From: JALONO01 sp038209965
GTDB lineage: Bacteria > Bacteroidota > Bacteroidia > Cytophagales > Thermoflexibacteraceae
NCBI GenBank assembly: GCA_038209965.1
Contig: JBBQXF010000003.1
Coordinates: 25,420-89,419, forward strand
DNA length: 64,000 nucleotides
Reading direction: 5' to 3'
A model generated the notes under the pieces. That model saw nothing but the letters and a program-made list of their open reading frames with translations. It was not told the DNA's origin and searched no databases. Made by a program: the position numbers and the translations under genes. This document shows positions 26,387-34,578 of the stretch, piece by piece; positions within the stretch are counted from its first letter, which is position 1; every line of letters begins with the position of its first letter.

Positions 26387-27784
26387 ATGAAAAAACGCAC
26401 TTATTTTATACTTATCGGTGGTTGTTTGTTTGCTCATTTGTCTTTTGGTCAGATCATAGACCCTAAGCAAACCGCCAAACAGAAAAGTACCGACCGTGTC
26501 AATTCCCGCATCGATCAAGGCATAGACAAGGGCTTGGACAAAGTAGAAGGTCTGTTTAAGAAGAAAGAAAAGAAGCCTAAAAATGGTAAGAAAGACGAAA
26601 ATTCGGATGAAAACACCAATGAAGACAACTCCAACGGGAACAACTCCAACGGGAACAACTCCAACGGTAACAATTCCAACGGTAACAATTCTAACGGCAA
26701 AAACAGCGGAAACGGTAACTCGTCTGCGGGTAACCAAACACCAAGTTTTAAAACCTATTCCAAATTTGATTTTGTACCCGGCGAAAAAGTCATTGCTTTT
26801 GATGATTTTGCCACCACAAGCGTTGGAGATTTTCCTTTGGGCTGGAACACCAACTCCACGGCAGAAATTGTAACCATTGACGGCGACTCCAAAAAGTGGC
26901 TTTTTATGTCCAGAGATGGATTCTTTCAGCCTGAATATGTAAAAGATATGCCCGAAAATTTTACGCTGGAGTTTGATGTTCTCACTCGCTATGCATCTAA
27001 TAACATTTTAAAATATTCCTTTTATTTATCTGCTGTTGAGAATCCTAGAAAAGATTTATCCAATGCATACATCAAAAATGGAATTTACTTTGGCTGGCGA
27101 CCTTGTGCGGGCGAAAGTGGCTATATTGTATATGCAAACAGTGAAGAAGTTAGTCAAAATGCGGGTTTGAGTATCGCACAATTCGAATCTCAAACTTGTA
27201 GTGTACCTATTGTGGCGAAAGTGTCTATCTGGCGACAAAAAACACGCTTGCGTATGTATGTCAATGAAACCAAAGTATTGGATATTCCGCAAGCCTTTGA
27301 TGCAAAACTCAAATACAACGCCTTTAAATTTGGCAGTGCTCAGATGAACTTCTCTAACGGCAGACAAAACGATGATGAGTTTATGGTATCTAACATTCGC
27401 TATGCCGTGGGTGCTCCAGATATGCGTTCCAAACTTATCACCGATGGCAAACTCGTTACCAGAGGGATTACTTTTGATGTGGGTTCGGATAAAATAAAGC
27501 CCGAAAGTTTCGGGGTACTCAAAGAAATAGCTCAGGTGCTTTCCGAAAATCCTACGGTAAAAGTAAAAATCATTGGCCATACCGACTCTGACGGCAACGC
27601 CGCCAGCAACTTAGAACTTTCTAAAAAACGAGCTGCTGCCGTTAGCAAAGCCCTTACTTCGGATTTTAAAATTGATGCCTTACGCATGCAAACCGATGGC
27701 AAGGGGGCAGCCGAACCCTCCGAACCCAACGCCACGCCACAGGGCAAAGCGAATAACCGGCGGGTGGAGTTTGTTAAATTGTAA
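26387..27784 (+). CDS. OmpA-family outer-membrane protein
   Basis: 465 residues from ATG 26387. Signal peptide ending in SFGQ, then a Lys-rich helical stretch (about 20-85), a low-complexity Asn/Ser/Gly linker of repeated NSNGN units (about 90-125), a beta-sandwich domain resembling a laminin-G/concanavalin-like fold (about 140-340), and a C-terminal OmpA domain (about 355-465). The OmpA domain has the peptidoglycan-binding signatures IIGHTDSDGNAASNLELSKK and NRRVEF. It would tie the outer membrane to peptidoglycan. It is the first gene of the + strand operon opposite the LytTR system, and an intrinsic terminator follows. Confidence 0.9.
   Translation: MKKRTYFILIGGCLFAHLSFGQIIDPKQTAKQKSTDRVNSRIDQGIDKGLDKVEGLFKKKEKKPKNGKKDENSDENTNEDNSNGNNSNGNNSNGNNSNGNNSNGKNSGNGNSSAGNQTPSFKTYSKFDFVPGEKVIAFDDFATTSVGDFPLGWNTNSTAEIVTIDGDSKKWLFMSRDGFFQPEYVKDMPENFTLEFDVLTRYASNNILKYSFYLSAVENPRKDLSNAYIKNGIYFGWRPCAGESGYIVYANSEEVSQNAGLSIAQFESQTCSVPIVAKVSIWRQKTRLRMYVNETKVLDIPQAFDAKLKYNAFKFGSAQMNFSNGRQNDDEFMVSNIRYAVGAPDMRSKLITDGKLVTRGITFDVGSDKIKPESFGVLKEIAQVLSENPTVKVKIIGHTDSDGNAASNLELSKKRAAAVSKALTSDFKIDALRMQTDGKGAAEPSEPNATPQGKANNRRVEFVKL
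26620..26705 (+). repeat. 15-bp tandem repeats encoding Asn-Ser-Asn-Gly-Asn
   Basis: About five imperfect copies of AACTCCAACGGGAAC inside the OmpA-like gene. The later copies drift to AATTCCAACGGTAAC, so the repeat is not brand new. It forms the flexible linker. Confidence 0.75.
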
Positions 27785-27798
27785 ACGACTACCCAAGA

Positions 27799-27834
27799 AA
27801 TCTACAAGGCTTTCAAAAGCCTTGTAGATTTTTA
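27799..27834 (+). terminator. Intrinsic terminator after the OmpA-like gene
   Basis: AATCTACAAGGCTTT pairs perfectly with AAAGCCTTGTAGATT across two bases, followed by TTT. It separates the OmpA-like gene from the lipoprotein genes. Confidence 0.85.
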
Positions 27835-27880
27835 AAATAAAACCTAAAACTTTCAATTTAATCACAAAGTATAAATTTCT

Positions 27881-28660
27881 ATGATAAGGACAATCGGTAT
27901 TTTAATATGTATGTGCCTGCTTTCTGCTTGTGATAAAAAAGGGCAAGAGAAAGACAAAAATGATTTGAATAAAATAATCTCCGAGACAATCCCCGATGGA
28001 GGAGAGGCAAATACAACCATTGGTAAATGCCTCATGGAAAAGGATATGAGAGAAATACTTACGCCAGATTTGGTACAAGAGTTTTTGGGTGTACCAGTTA
28101 GTAAAGCCAAAGAAGAGGAGATTGAGAAAACATCATTTGTCAATAAGCTCGAATATACAGATGAAGATAATCCTAGAGGCACAAAAAAAGTTGAATTAAT
28201 GAAAGGCTTAATTCAGGATTTTCCCGTTGAAAATGTAATAGGTATTAGTTATATCAGAACTACCGACTTACCCACTTTCAAAAACTTTTACCGTAATGCT
28301 ACCGATGAAGATTTGGCGAAAATGGAAAAAGCAATGAACAGCCCTGAGACCAAGAAAAAACAGCAAGAAATGCTTGACAAACAGAACCTATCACCCGAAA
28401 TGCGTAAAGTAGTCGAAGAATCTCTCAATGCTGGCAAAGACAAAGACATAGCTCGTGGACTTTCTACAGGAGCGAAAGAAAGGTTTGAAGAAGCTTCGGG
28501 TGTAGGCGAATACTGTATCTGGAACAAGCAAGAACAAATGCTGCTTGTCTACACCTCTAATGTTCAAATAGGGGTAAGCGTAAATACGTCGGATGATAAA
28601 GCTTCTAATAAAGCAAAGGCTACCGAACTTGCCAAAAAGATATTAGCTAAATGCCAGTAA
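27881..28660 (+). CDS. Lipoprotein, paralogue 1
   Basis: 259 residues. Lipoprotein signal with lipobox LLSAC (Cys16). The mature protein has a Cys near residue 50 (IGKCLM), helical charged regions, a GEYCIWNKQEQMLLVYTSN strand pair near 210-228, and a C-terminal helix ending ILAKCQ. It shares overall layout and the C-terminal helix with the next gene (28720-29505). It has no known domain. It probably sits in the outer membrane or periplasm. Lys/Glu-rich and AT-rich, like the rest of the block. Confidence 0.75.
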   Translation: MIRTIGILICMCLLSACDKKGQEKDKNDLNKIISETIPDGGEANTTIGKCLMEKDMREILTPDLVQEFLGVPVSKAKEEEIEKTSFVNKLEYTDEDNPRGTKKVELMKGLIQDFPVENVIGISYIRTTDLPTFKNFYRNATDEDLAKMEKAMNSPETKKKQQEMLDKQNLSPEMRKVVEESLNAGKDKDIARGLSTGAKERFEEASGVGEYCIWNKQEQMLLVYTSNVQIGVSVNTSDDKASNKAKATELAKKILAKCQ

Positions 28661-28719
28661 ATCCTAATCTTAGAAATATTAAAATCTACTTGTTAAGAAT
28701 GTTCCAAACGTAAAATCTT

Positions 28720-29505
28720 ATGAAAAAAATAACATTATTGCTTTTAGGCATTGCGTTTGCTTTATCAGCTTGCAACAAAACTGACCAAAAAAAAGCAGGT
28801 ATCAGCGAAAGTGATGCTAAGGATGTTGAAAAAATCTTGAGCGAGAACGGTGGTGAAGGCTGCTTTATTCCTTATCAAGCCAAAGTCTGCGAACTTATAG
28901 ACAAGGAAACTATCGCCCAAATACTTGGTGTTGATGCGGGTAAAATGACAGTAATGGATGTGTTTAAAACTTTGCACGAGAGTGGTAAAAATAAAGATAA
29001 GCCCTACAAAGGATCTCAATCTGCCATTTGTGATTATGAATGGGAAGATGAGACTAAAAAAATAAAGGAATATATACCAGGATTAGGCAAAGAAGTTGAC
29101 CTGCCTATGTATGCAAAGGTTCAAATAACTGGTTTGGCACTTCAAAAAAACGTAGCAAGTTTTAAGCAAACTCACCGTAGTGTGAGTAAAGACGAAATGG
29201 AGGAGGCTGGTAAAAACGCAAGCGAGCGAATAGATAAAAGTGGTAAACACACCAAACAAGAAGTAAACACCGCCACAGATATGCTCAACGCATTGTCAGA
29301 AGCGCAGGTGGTAACCTATCTGAATGATTTGGGTGAAGTCGCCGCCAGCACTCGCTCCAAACTTAGTGGTGAGCAAGCCGAACTCGCTGTATATTATCGT
29401 GGCAATCAGTTTCAGGTATATGTAAATATGGGAGGCAAAACACACGCCCAAAACTTAGAACTTAGTGTGCAAATTGCCAAAGAAGTACTTAAAAAATGCA
29501 AGTAA
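28720..29505 (+). CDS. Lipoprotein, paralogue 2
   Basis: 261 residues. Lipobox ALSAC (Cys18). After it come GGEGCFIPY, LIDKETIAQILGVDAGKM, a conserved CDYEWEDE strand, a long helical segment, and a C-terminal VYVNMGGK strand followed by a helix ending LKKCK. Cys positions and order match the preceding gene, so the two are likely a tandem duplication that has diverged. The function is unknown. It lies 59 bp after paralogue 1 and 25 bp before the next gene, so all are probably co-transcribed. Confidence 0.75.
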   Translation: MKKITLLLLGIAFALSACNKTDQKKAGISESDAKDVEKILSENGGEGCFIPYQAKVCELIDKETIAQILGVDAGKMTVMDVFKTLHESGKNKDKPYKGSQSAICDYEWEDETKKIKEYIPGLGKEVDLPMYAKVQITGLALQKNVASFKQTHRSVSKDEMEEAGKNASERIDKSGKHTKQEVNTATDMLNALSEAQVVTYLNDLGEVAASTRSKLSGEQAELAVYYRGNQFQVYVNMGGKTHAQNLELSVQIAKEVLKKCK

Positions 29506-29530
29506 ACCACAATTTTAACCCAAAATAAAC

Positions 29531-30229
29531 ATGAAAAAGACAAGTTTAATTATTGTATTTCTGTTGGTGTTGTCTGTTGGCTATGCCCAAACCAACGACT
29601 GTAACGGCTATTTTGCCTACAAACAAGGTACTAAGTTTGAGCTGACTTGTTACGACAAAAAAGACAAAGTCACAACTCTGCTCAAGTATGAGGTTAAGAA
29701 AAATGTATCTTCAGCAAGCAAGACAGAGTTTTTCTTTTACAACGAAACCATGGACGACAAAGGCAAACTGCTTGTCAAAGGCGACTACAGCGTAGAATGT
29801 AAGGATGGGCAAGTGTTTGCCGACGTGCGCAACATCAGTTCGTTTGCAGCCCCCAAAACGGCGGATGTGGAAATGAGTTTTACCGGTGATAAAATTACCT
29901 ACCCCCACAACCTAAGTCAGGGGCAAAAGCTTGCCGATGCCAATATGCAAGTCAAGGGGGGGATGGCAAATGTGGGTTTGAACCTTATCAATATAAACAT
30001 GTCTTTTACCAATCGCAAGGTAGAGGGCTTTATGCCGATAACTACACCGGCGGGTACGTTTGAGTGTGTCAAAATATCTTATGACAGTGACGTAAAAAGT
30101 GGTTTGTTCAAATTTAACGGCAAGACTACCGAATACCTTGCCAAAGGCATTGGGATAGTAAAATCAGAATCTTTTGACAAAAAAGGCGTAAAATCGTCCT
30201 CCATCATATTGACCAAATTAGAAAAATAA
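29531..30229 (+). CDS. Secreted beta-rich protein, TapB/DUF3108-like
   Basis: 232 residues. Signal peptide ending GYAQ, then an almost all-beta domain with FAYKQGTKFELTCYDKKDK near the start and ITTPAGTFECVKISYD and KTTEYLAKGIGIVKSESFD near the end. This order (a GTKF-type opening, a TPAGTF-C-x-K strand, then a Y-x-KGIGxVK motif) is typical of TapB/DUF3108-like lipocalin-fold proteins. It is periplasmic or secreted. Its stop codon overlaps the next start (TAATG), so translation of the two is coupled. Confidence 0.75.
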   Translation: MKKTSLIIVFLLVLSVGYAQTNDCNGYFAYKQGTKFELTCYDKKDKVTTLLKYEVKKNVSSASKTEFFFYNETMDDKGKLLVKGDYSVECKDGQVFADVRNISSFAAPKTADVEMSFTGDKITYPHNLSQGQKLADANMQVKGGMANVGLNLININMSFTNRKVEGFMPITTPAGTFECVKISYDSDVKSGLFKFNGKTTEYLAKGIGIVKSESFDKKGVKSSSIILTKLEK

Positions 30230-31236
30230 TGAAAAAGATCATCATCATTTTATGTTTGTGTGGGATTGGGTTTGGGCAAATAGCTGCCCAAACCTATACT
30301 TTCAACGCCAAGGCAACTTTTAAAATTCAAACAGATGAAGGGTCGTTTAGCTCTTACTTTTACCTCAATACCAAAAATGGTAATGCAGGACATGATGCTC
30401 AAGCCTTTCAAATGATGACTAAGGAAAATGTTGACGGGTACATTTTTTCGCTGGTTGAATATGGAAAAAAAATGTCGCAATACATGAATGTCGAAGGCAG
30501 AAAATATGTGGTAGAGCAGCCTCTATCCAGAGAAAATTATACTGCAGACATGTTTTGGAAAGAATTCAAAAAAACCGGAAAACGCCAAACTTTCGGGAAA
30601 TATGCGGCCCAAGAATATACAGGGACAAGCGAAGACAGAAAAATAGCCATCTGGCTAGGCGAAAAAACCTACAACTTGGATGGTAAGCTACAAGGCGATA
30701 TTGTAGGGCATTATGGTGTTGGTTATTTGTTCAAACCTTCTGAAAATGCCTATTACCTGATTGTTCACTTCAAAGATGAAGATGCCCAAGTAACACTTTT
30801 GGATATAATACCTTTCTCCAAATCTGTTGCGTTGAATGGCTATGAGAAAATGAAAGTGCCAGTAATGCCAGATACCATGCTCCAAGGCAACGGCAATCCC
30901 AATCAAAACGAAGAGCCACCCAACAATAAAGGGCAGGGATATGGAATGGAAAATTTGAAATGCTCAAGCACGTACGGAGCGGCCATTTCAGCTTTGGAGC
31001 AGTCCCTATCAAGTTACAAAAATTTGCTCAATAATCCTCAGGTTGGTGCAGAACAGAAGGCGGAATTTCGTAAAATGCTTACTTGCCTTGAAGGCAAACT
31101 GCCTTTGATGAAGCTTGCCAAGGAGGAAGCTCTGCGAGCCGAGCAGCGCTATTCCAATAATCAGGAAAAATTGATGGAGGAATGCCAAAAGATTGAAGAG
31201 AAATTAGAAAAAAATACGGCTCATCTATGTCCCTAG
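30229..31236 (+). CDS. Secreted protein, DUF4412-like N-terminal half
   Basis: 335 residues. Signal peptide ending IAAQ. The N-terminal 200 residues are beta-rich (TYTFNAKATFKIQTD, SSYFYLNTKNG, MSQYMNVEGRKYVV) and recall DUF4412-type periplasmic proteins. A Pro/Asn/Gln linker (GNGNPNQNEEPPNNKGQGYG written as GNPNQNEEPPNN) leads to a C-terminal helical region (about 245-335) with heptads and three Cys. Its start overlaps the previous stop. It is the last gene of the AT-rich block. The function is unknown. Confidence 0.7.
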   Translation: MKKIIIILCLCGIGFGQIAAQTYTFNAKATFKIQTDEGSFSSYFYLNTKNGNAGHDAQAFQMMTKENVDGYIFSLVEYGKKMSQYMNVEGRKYVVEQPLSRENYTADMFWKEFKKTGKRQTFGKYAAQEYTGTSEDRKIAIWLGEKTYNLDGKLQGDIVGHYGVGYLFKPSENAYYLIVHFKDEDAQVTLLDIIPFSKSVALNGYEKMKVPVMPDTMLQGNGNPNQNEEPPNNKGQGYGMENLKCSSTYGAAISALEQSLSSYKNLLNNPQVGAEQKAEFRKMLTCLEGKLPLMKLAKEEALRAEQRYSNNQEKLMEECQKIEEKLEKNTAHLCP

Positions 31237-31381
31237 AGAAATAAACCTAGTTTTTGGTTGGGCAGGGTGAATGGGGCAATGCGCTGGATGTATGATAACA
31301 GTATTTTTGCTGATTGAAAATAAACGAGTTACTTGTTTCTACAATTCGTCGGCTTGGTGTAGGATCATTTATTGGGTGTTG

Positions 31382-31475
31382 TCATTTCTCGCCGAATAAG
31401 TAGAAAATAAACCTCTCAGTGGCTTCTCGACGACAAAATAAATTTGACCAATTGATTACCAAAGCTTAAAATATT
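31382..31475. repeat. Diverged dispersed repeat, copy 1
   Basis: TCATTTCT, five variable bases, then AATAAGTAGAAAATAAAC, and about 40 bp later GATTACCAAAGC. The same order and spacing recur at 58182-58275. The region 31237-31505 holds no gene. Confidence 0.4.
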
Positions 31476-31505
31476 AGTTTTTTTGCACCCAAGGCCACCT
31501 TCATT

Positions 31506-32495
31506 TTATCGGCCAGTGGTAGCTTTTACCTCTTCACCGTCCACTATTTTCTTGTCCACAATGAAAAAGGGCCGTTGCTTGGCCTGAAAAAATATCCGCA
31601 GCACGTATTCACCGATTACGCCGAGCGAAATGAGTTGTACCCCGCTGAACAACGAGACCACGATGAGCAAAGTGGTGTAGCCCTCGGGCACAGTATCAAA
31701 GAAATACTTGACCGTCAAGGTATAAATAATGAGGATCAGGGAAAGCAACATAATGAACCAACCCATGCCCGTGATCAGCTTGATGGGCACTTCACTAAAG
31801 TTGAAAATCCCGTTGTAGGCCAGTTTGAGCAGCATTTTAAACGAGTATTTGGGTTGGCCGGCCTGCCGTTTGGCGCGCTCATAGGCCAGCCCCACTTGTT
31901 TAAACCCGATCCACGTGCGCATCCCCCGGATGTAGCGGCTCTCCTCGGGCATTTGGTTGAGGATGTCCACCACCCGGCGGCTCATCAGGCAAAAGTCGCC
32001 ACTATCCAAGGGGATGTCGATATAGGAGATCGATTTGAGGATCCGATAAAACAAGTAATAACCGATTTTTTTTGGCCAGCTTTCCTTCCGTTTTTGCCGC
32101 ACGGCGTACACCACGTCATAACCTTCCCCCAGTTTGGCGTAAAAATCGGGGAGCAGTTCGGGGGGATCTTGCAGGTCACCATCCAGCACCATGATGGCCT
32201 CCGTGCCCCGGGCCGAGGCCAACCCGGCGGTCAGGGCCAACTGGTGGCCGTGGTTGCGCGACAAGAAAACACAGTGGTAGCGGGCATCGCTCAGGGCCAG
32301 GGCCGCCATGAGCTGGGCGGTGTTGTCCCGGCTGCCGTCGTTGACCAGCACGACCTCGATCCGTTTGGTCGATTGCGCCATGACCAGACTTAGGCGCGCG
32401 ATGAGCAGGGAAAACATTTGGCTTTCGTTGTAGAGTGGAATGACAAATGAGATTTCGGGCAGTGGCTGGGGCATCTTCAACGGATTGGCGTGCAC
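31506..32495 (-). CDS. GT2 glycosyltransferase, polyprenyl-phosphate type (DPM1/GtrB-like)
   Basis: 329 residues (start ATG 32495; ATG 32474 also possible). The GT-A domain has SFVIPLYNES near the N-terminus, VLVNDGSRDNT, and the metal-binding VLDGDLQDPPEL. Two C-terminal membrane helices (about 240-262 and 275-300) match GtrB-type enzymes that move a sugar from a nucleotide donor to undecaprenyl phosphate. It is divergent (about 50 bp) from two tandem polytopic membrane proteins that could use such a lipid-linked sugar. An internal 180-bp segment of this gene is duplicated at 36886-37073. Confidence 0.9.
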   Translation of the reverse strand: MHANPLKMPQPLPEISFVIPLYNESQMFSLLIARLSLVMAQSTKRIEVVLVNDGSRDNTAQLMAALALSDARYHCVFLSRNHGHQLALTAGLASARGTEAIMVLDGDLQDPPELLPDFYAKLGEGYDVVYAVRQKRKESWPKKIGYYLFYRILKSISYIDIPLDSGDFCLMSRRVVDILNQMPEESRYIRGMRTWIGFKQVGLAYERAKRQAGQPKYSFKMLLKLAYNGIFNFSEVPIKLITGMGWFIMLLSLILIIYTLTVKYFFDTVPEGYTTLLIVVSLFSGVQLISLGVIGEYVLRIFFQAKQRPFFIVDKKIVDGEEVKATTGR

Positions 32496-32544
32496 AAATA
32501 ACCGAAAAAAGTGGGACTTTTGTCAACGTAAACCCTTGGTCATT

Positions 32545-34575
32545 GTGGAAATAGTCGTTTATCATTTTTTATTACTTGGCGGACTCATGATCGCTTGTAT
32601 GGGCGTGGGCCATGCCCTGCGAGCCATAGCCCTCCGGCAATTCCCAGTTTTGGGCTACGACCAGTGGCTTTTTAGCGGTTTAGTGGGGGCCGTAGCCTTG
32701 GCCGCTGCCACAGCACTCTGGCACACGCACGGGGTTACTATTTTCGGCCTTACGTTACCCATGGCGGCTTTTTTTTGGTACGAACTCAGGTGCTCGACTC
32801 AGGTGCTTCCGGCGGGAGAGGAGCTTTCTCCACCTCTCCCGCCGCCAATTCGGGGGCGGGTGGTTGCGCTATGGCCGGGCTTAGTGGGGGGCGTGTTCGT
32901 GTATGCGTTTTGCGCGTGGGGCTTTGTGCGCCCGGGGGCCTATGTACCCTATAATATCCCCGATCCTCAGGCCACTTTCCACCACGACCACGTGTATAGT
33001 TCCCGTATCGCCTATTTTAGCCAGCTATCTGGTCAGGAAAGCGATGTCTTTCTGCTAAATCTCCTAGATCCTGCCTACCGAGGCACCAAGCCCTACCACT
33101 ACCTTGAACTCTGGCTTACTAATACTGTGGCTGGGGTCACGGGGCATCGCCAAGTGGCTATCCTTTATCTGGTGGTTTATCCCTTTTTCTATTGGCTTGG
33201 TTTGGTGGGGATTTTGGCTGTATGGTCGGCTGGACGCACGCTGGCGCCTGGCTGGCTGCTGGTGGGCAGCATCGCATTTTTGTTTGTGGGTGGGTTTACC
33301 TTTGAATTTTATAAATCGGTGCGTTTCTTATCGCTTCTTTCGGTGTACAAGCACCCTCTCATTAGTGGCCTACCTAAACTGGGGCAAGTGTACGTCTTTT
33401 TGCTAGCAGGGCTGTTACTTGTCTGGCGCGGTCGCTGGATCGAAGGCCTACTCACACTGCTCATGCTCGGCACCACCTATTTAGTAGTGTTTCCGGGGGT
33501 GGCATTGGCTGCTGGCGCGGCTACCGTCGGGGCTTGGCTTTTTCGTATAGTGCCCCGTCCCCAAGCCATTCGCGGTATGATTTACGCTAGTTTTTTTGGC
33601 TTGAGCGTAGCCGCGTTTTATCATTTTTTCGACGTCTCTACGGTGGGGCGAGAGGGTGCCAGCACCCGCGAAATCGCTGGCTTGCTCCAAGGGGTGGTGG
33701 ATCCTGAAACCCTCCGTCTTCGGTTTAATATCATCGTAGGCGGCCTGCTTCAGGTCGGCATTGTGTATGCTCCATACCTCTTGCTCATTGTCGTTTTCTG
33801 GCCCCAATGGTGGGTGCAGGTAGGATTACCGTCCCGCGTCAGCCTCATTTTCGCTTTTATCTTACTCTCGGCTGGTACGGTCGCTTGGGCCGTGTTCTAC
33901 AAACAGCTAAATTCTTTGCAACTTTTTTATAACCTTGGCATTCCACTGGCCAATGTTCTGCTCATTGCCCTAGCCGGCTGGCTCATCCGGCAGCCTATTA
34001 CTTGGCGGAGCTGGTTTGCCGGCTTGATATTTAGCCTCTCGTCGCTGCTGCTTTTTTGGGATAGTCTATACGTTTACCCACTAAAATTTTATCCTCCGGT
34101 CTATTCCGATGCCTATCTTGAGCGAATAGATACCTACCTCCACACCCAGCTTGGCACTTGGCTGGCTGGGGCCTCTCTCCGAGCCGAAACGGCCTTCCCT
34201 AATATCTTCGAAAAATACGTGACCATTTATACCAACGGCAGCTACTTGCCCTATCTCGGTAATGGCGGCGCGGTAGCCATCAGCCTCAACGATGGCGAGA
34301 TTCCCCTGAGCACCGATCCGCTCGTGCGGGAGCGCGAAAAGCAGGCCATTGGCATGGGCTTGTTCTATCGTTGGCTGGCCCGCGAAAAGGCGGTGGGCAC
34401 TTATCGCGATTTGCCGACGAGCCAATTGGCCTTTATCCAGCATTTCAAGCTCCGGTTCCTGATCCTTTCGGCGGGGGTGGCAGTGCCCCCCAATCTCCAG
34501 CCCTTATTGGAAAGTCGATTTGTGGATCCGCTATCGGGCGAACAGTTTGTCATTTTTAGACCTGTAAAACAATGA
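32545..34575 (+). CDS. Polytopic membrane protein, possible GT-C transferase, paralogue 1
   Basis: About 676 residues from GTG 32545 (TTG 32536 is an alternative; the frame is open upstream over the divergent gene). About 12 hydrophobic helices. The first large loop carries charged residues in NIPDPQATFHHDHVYSSR, then SGQESDVFLLNLLDPAY and KPYHYLELWLTN. The C-terminal 110 residues are soluble (EKYVTIYTNGSYLPYLGN). An acidic/His-rich first loop, many helices and a neighbouring DPM1-like GT2 fit a GT-C glycosyltransferase, but no family is certain. It is about 55-60% similar to the next gene, except for a near-identical 277-bp tract. Confidence 0.75.
   Translation: MEIVVYHFLLLGGLMIACMGVGHALRAIALRQFPVLGYDQWLFSGLVGAVALAAATALWHTHGVTIFGLTLPMAAFFWYELRCSTQVLPAGEELSPPLPPPIRGRVVALWPGLVGGVFVYAFCAWGFVRPGAYVPYNIPDPQATFHHDHVYSSRIAYFSQLSGQESDVFLLNLLDPAYRGTKPYHYLELWLTNTVAGVTGHRQVAILYLVVYPFFYWLGLVGILAVWSAGRTLAPGWLLVGSIAFLFVGGFTFEFYKSVRFLSLLSVYKHPLISGLPKLGQVYVFLLAGLLLVWRGRWIEGLLTLLMLGTTYLVVFPGVALAAGAATVGAWLFRIVPRPQAIRGMIYASFFGLSVAAFYHFFDVSTVGREGASTREIAGLLQGVVDPETLRLRFNIIVGGLLQVGIVYAPYLLLIVVFWPQWWVQVGLPSRVSLIFAFILLSAGTVAWAVFYKQLNSLQLFYNLGIPLANVLLIALAGWLIRQPITWRSWFAGLIFSLSSLLLFWDSLYVYPLKFYPPVYSDAYLERIDTYLHTQLGTWLAGASLRAETAFPNIFEKYVTIYTNGSYLPYLGNGGAVAISLNDGEIPLSTDPLVREREKQAIGMGLFYRWLAREKAVGTYRDLPTSQLAFIQHFKLRFLILSAGVAVPPNLQPLLESRFVDPLSGEQFVIFRPVKQ
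34211..34487 (+). repeat. Gene-conversion tract, copy A
   Basis: 277 bp, identical at all but three positions to 36227-36503 (offset 2016). Flanking parts of the two genes are strongly diverged, so this part was recently homogenised. It encodes the C-terminal domain from KYVTIYTNG to AGVAVP. Confidence 0.9.
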
Positions 34576-34578
34576 ACA

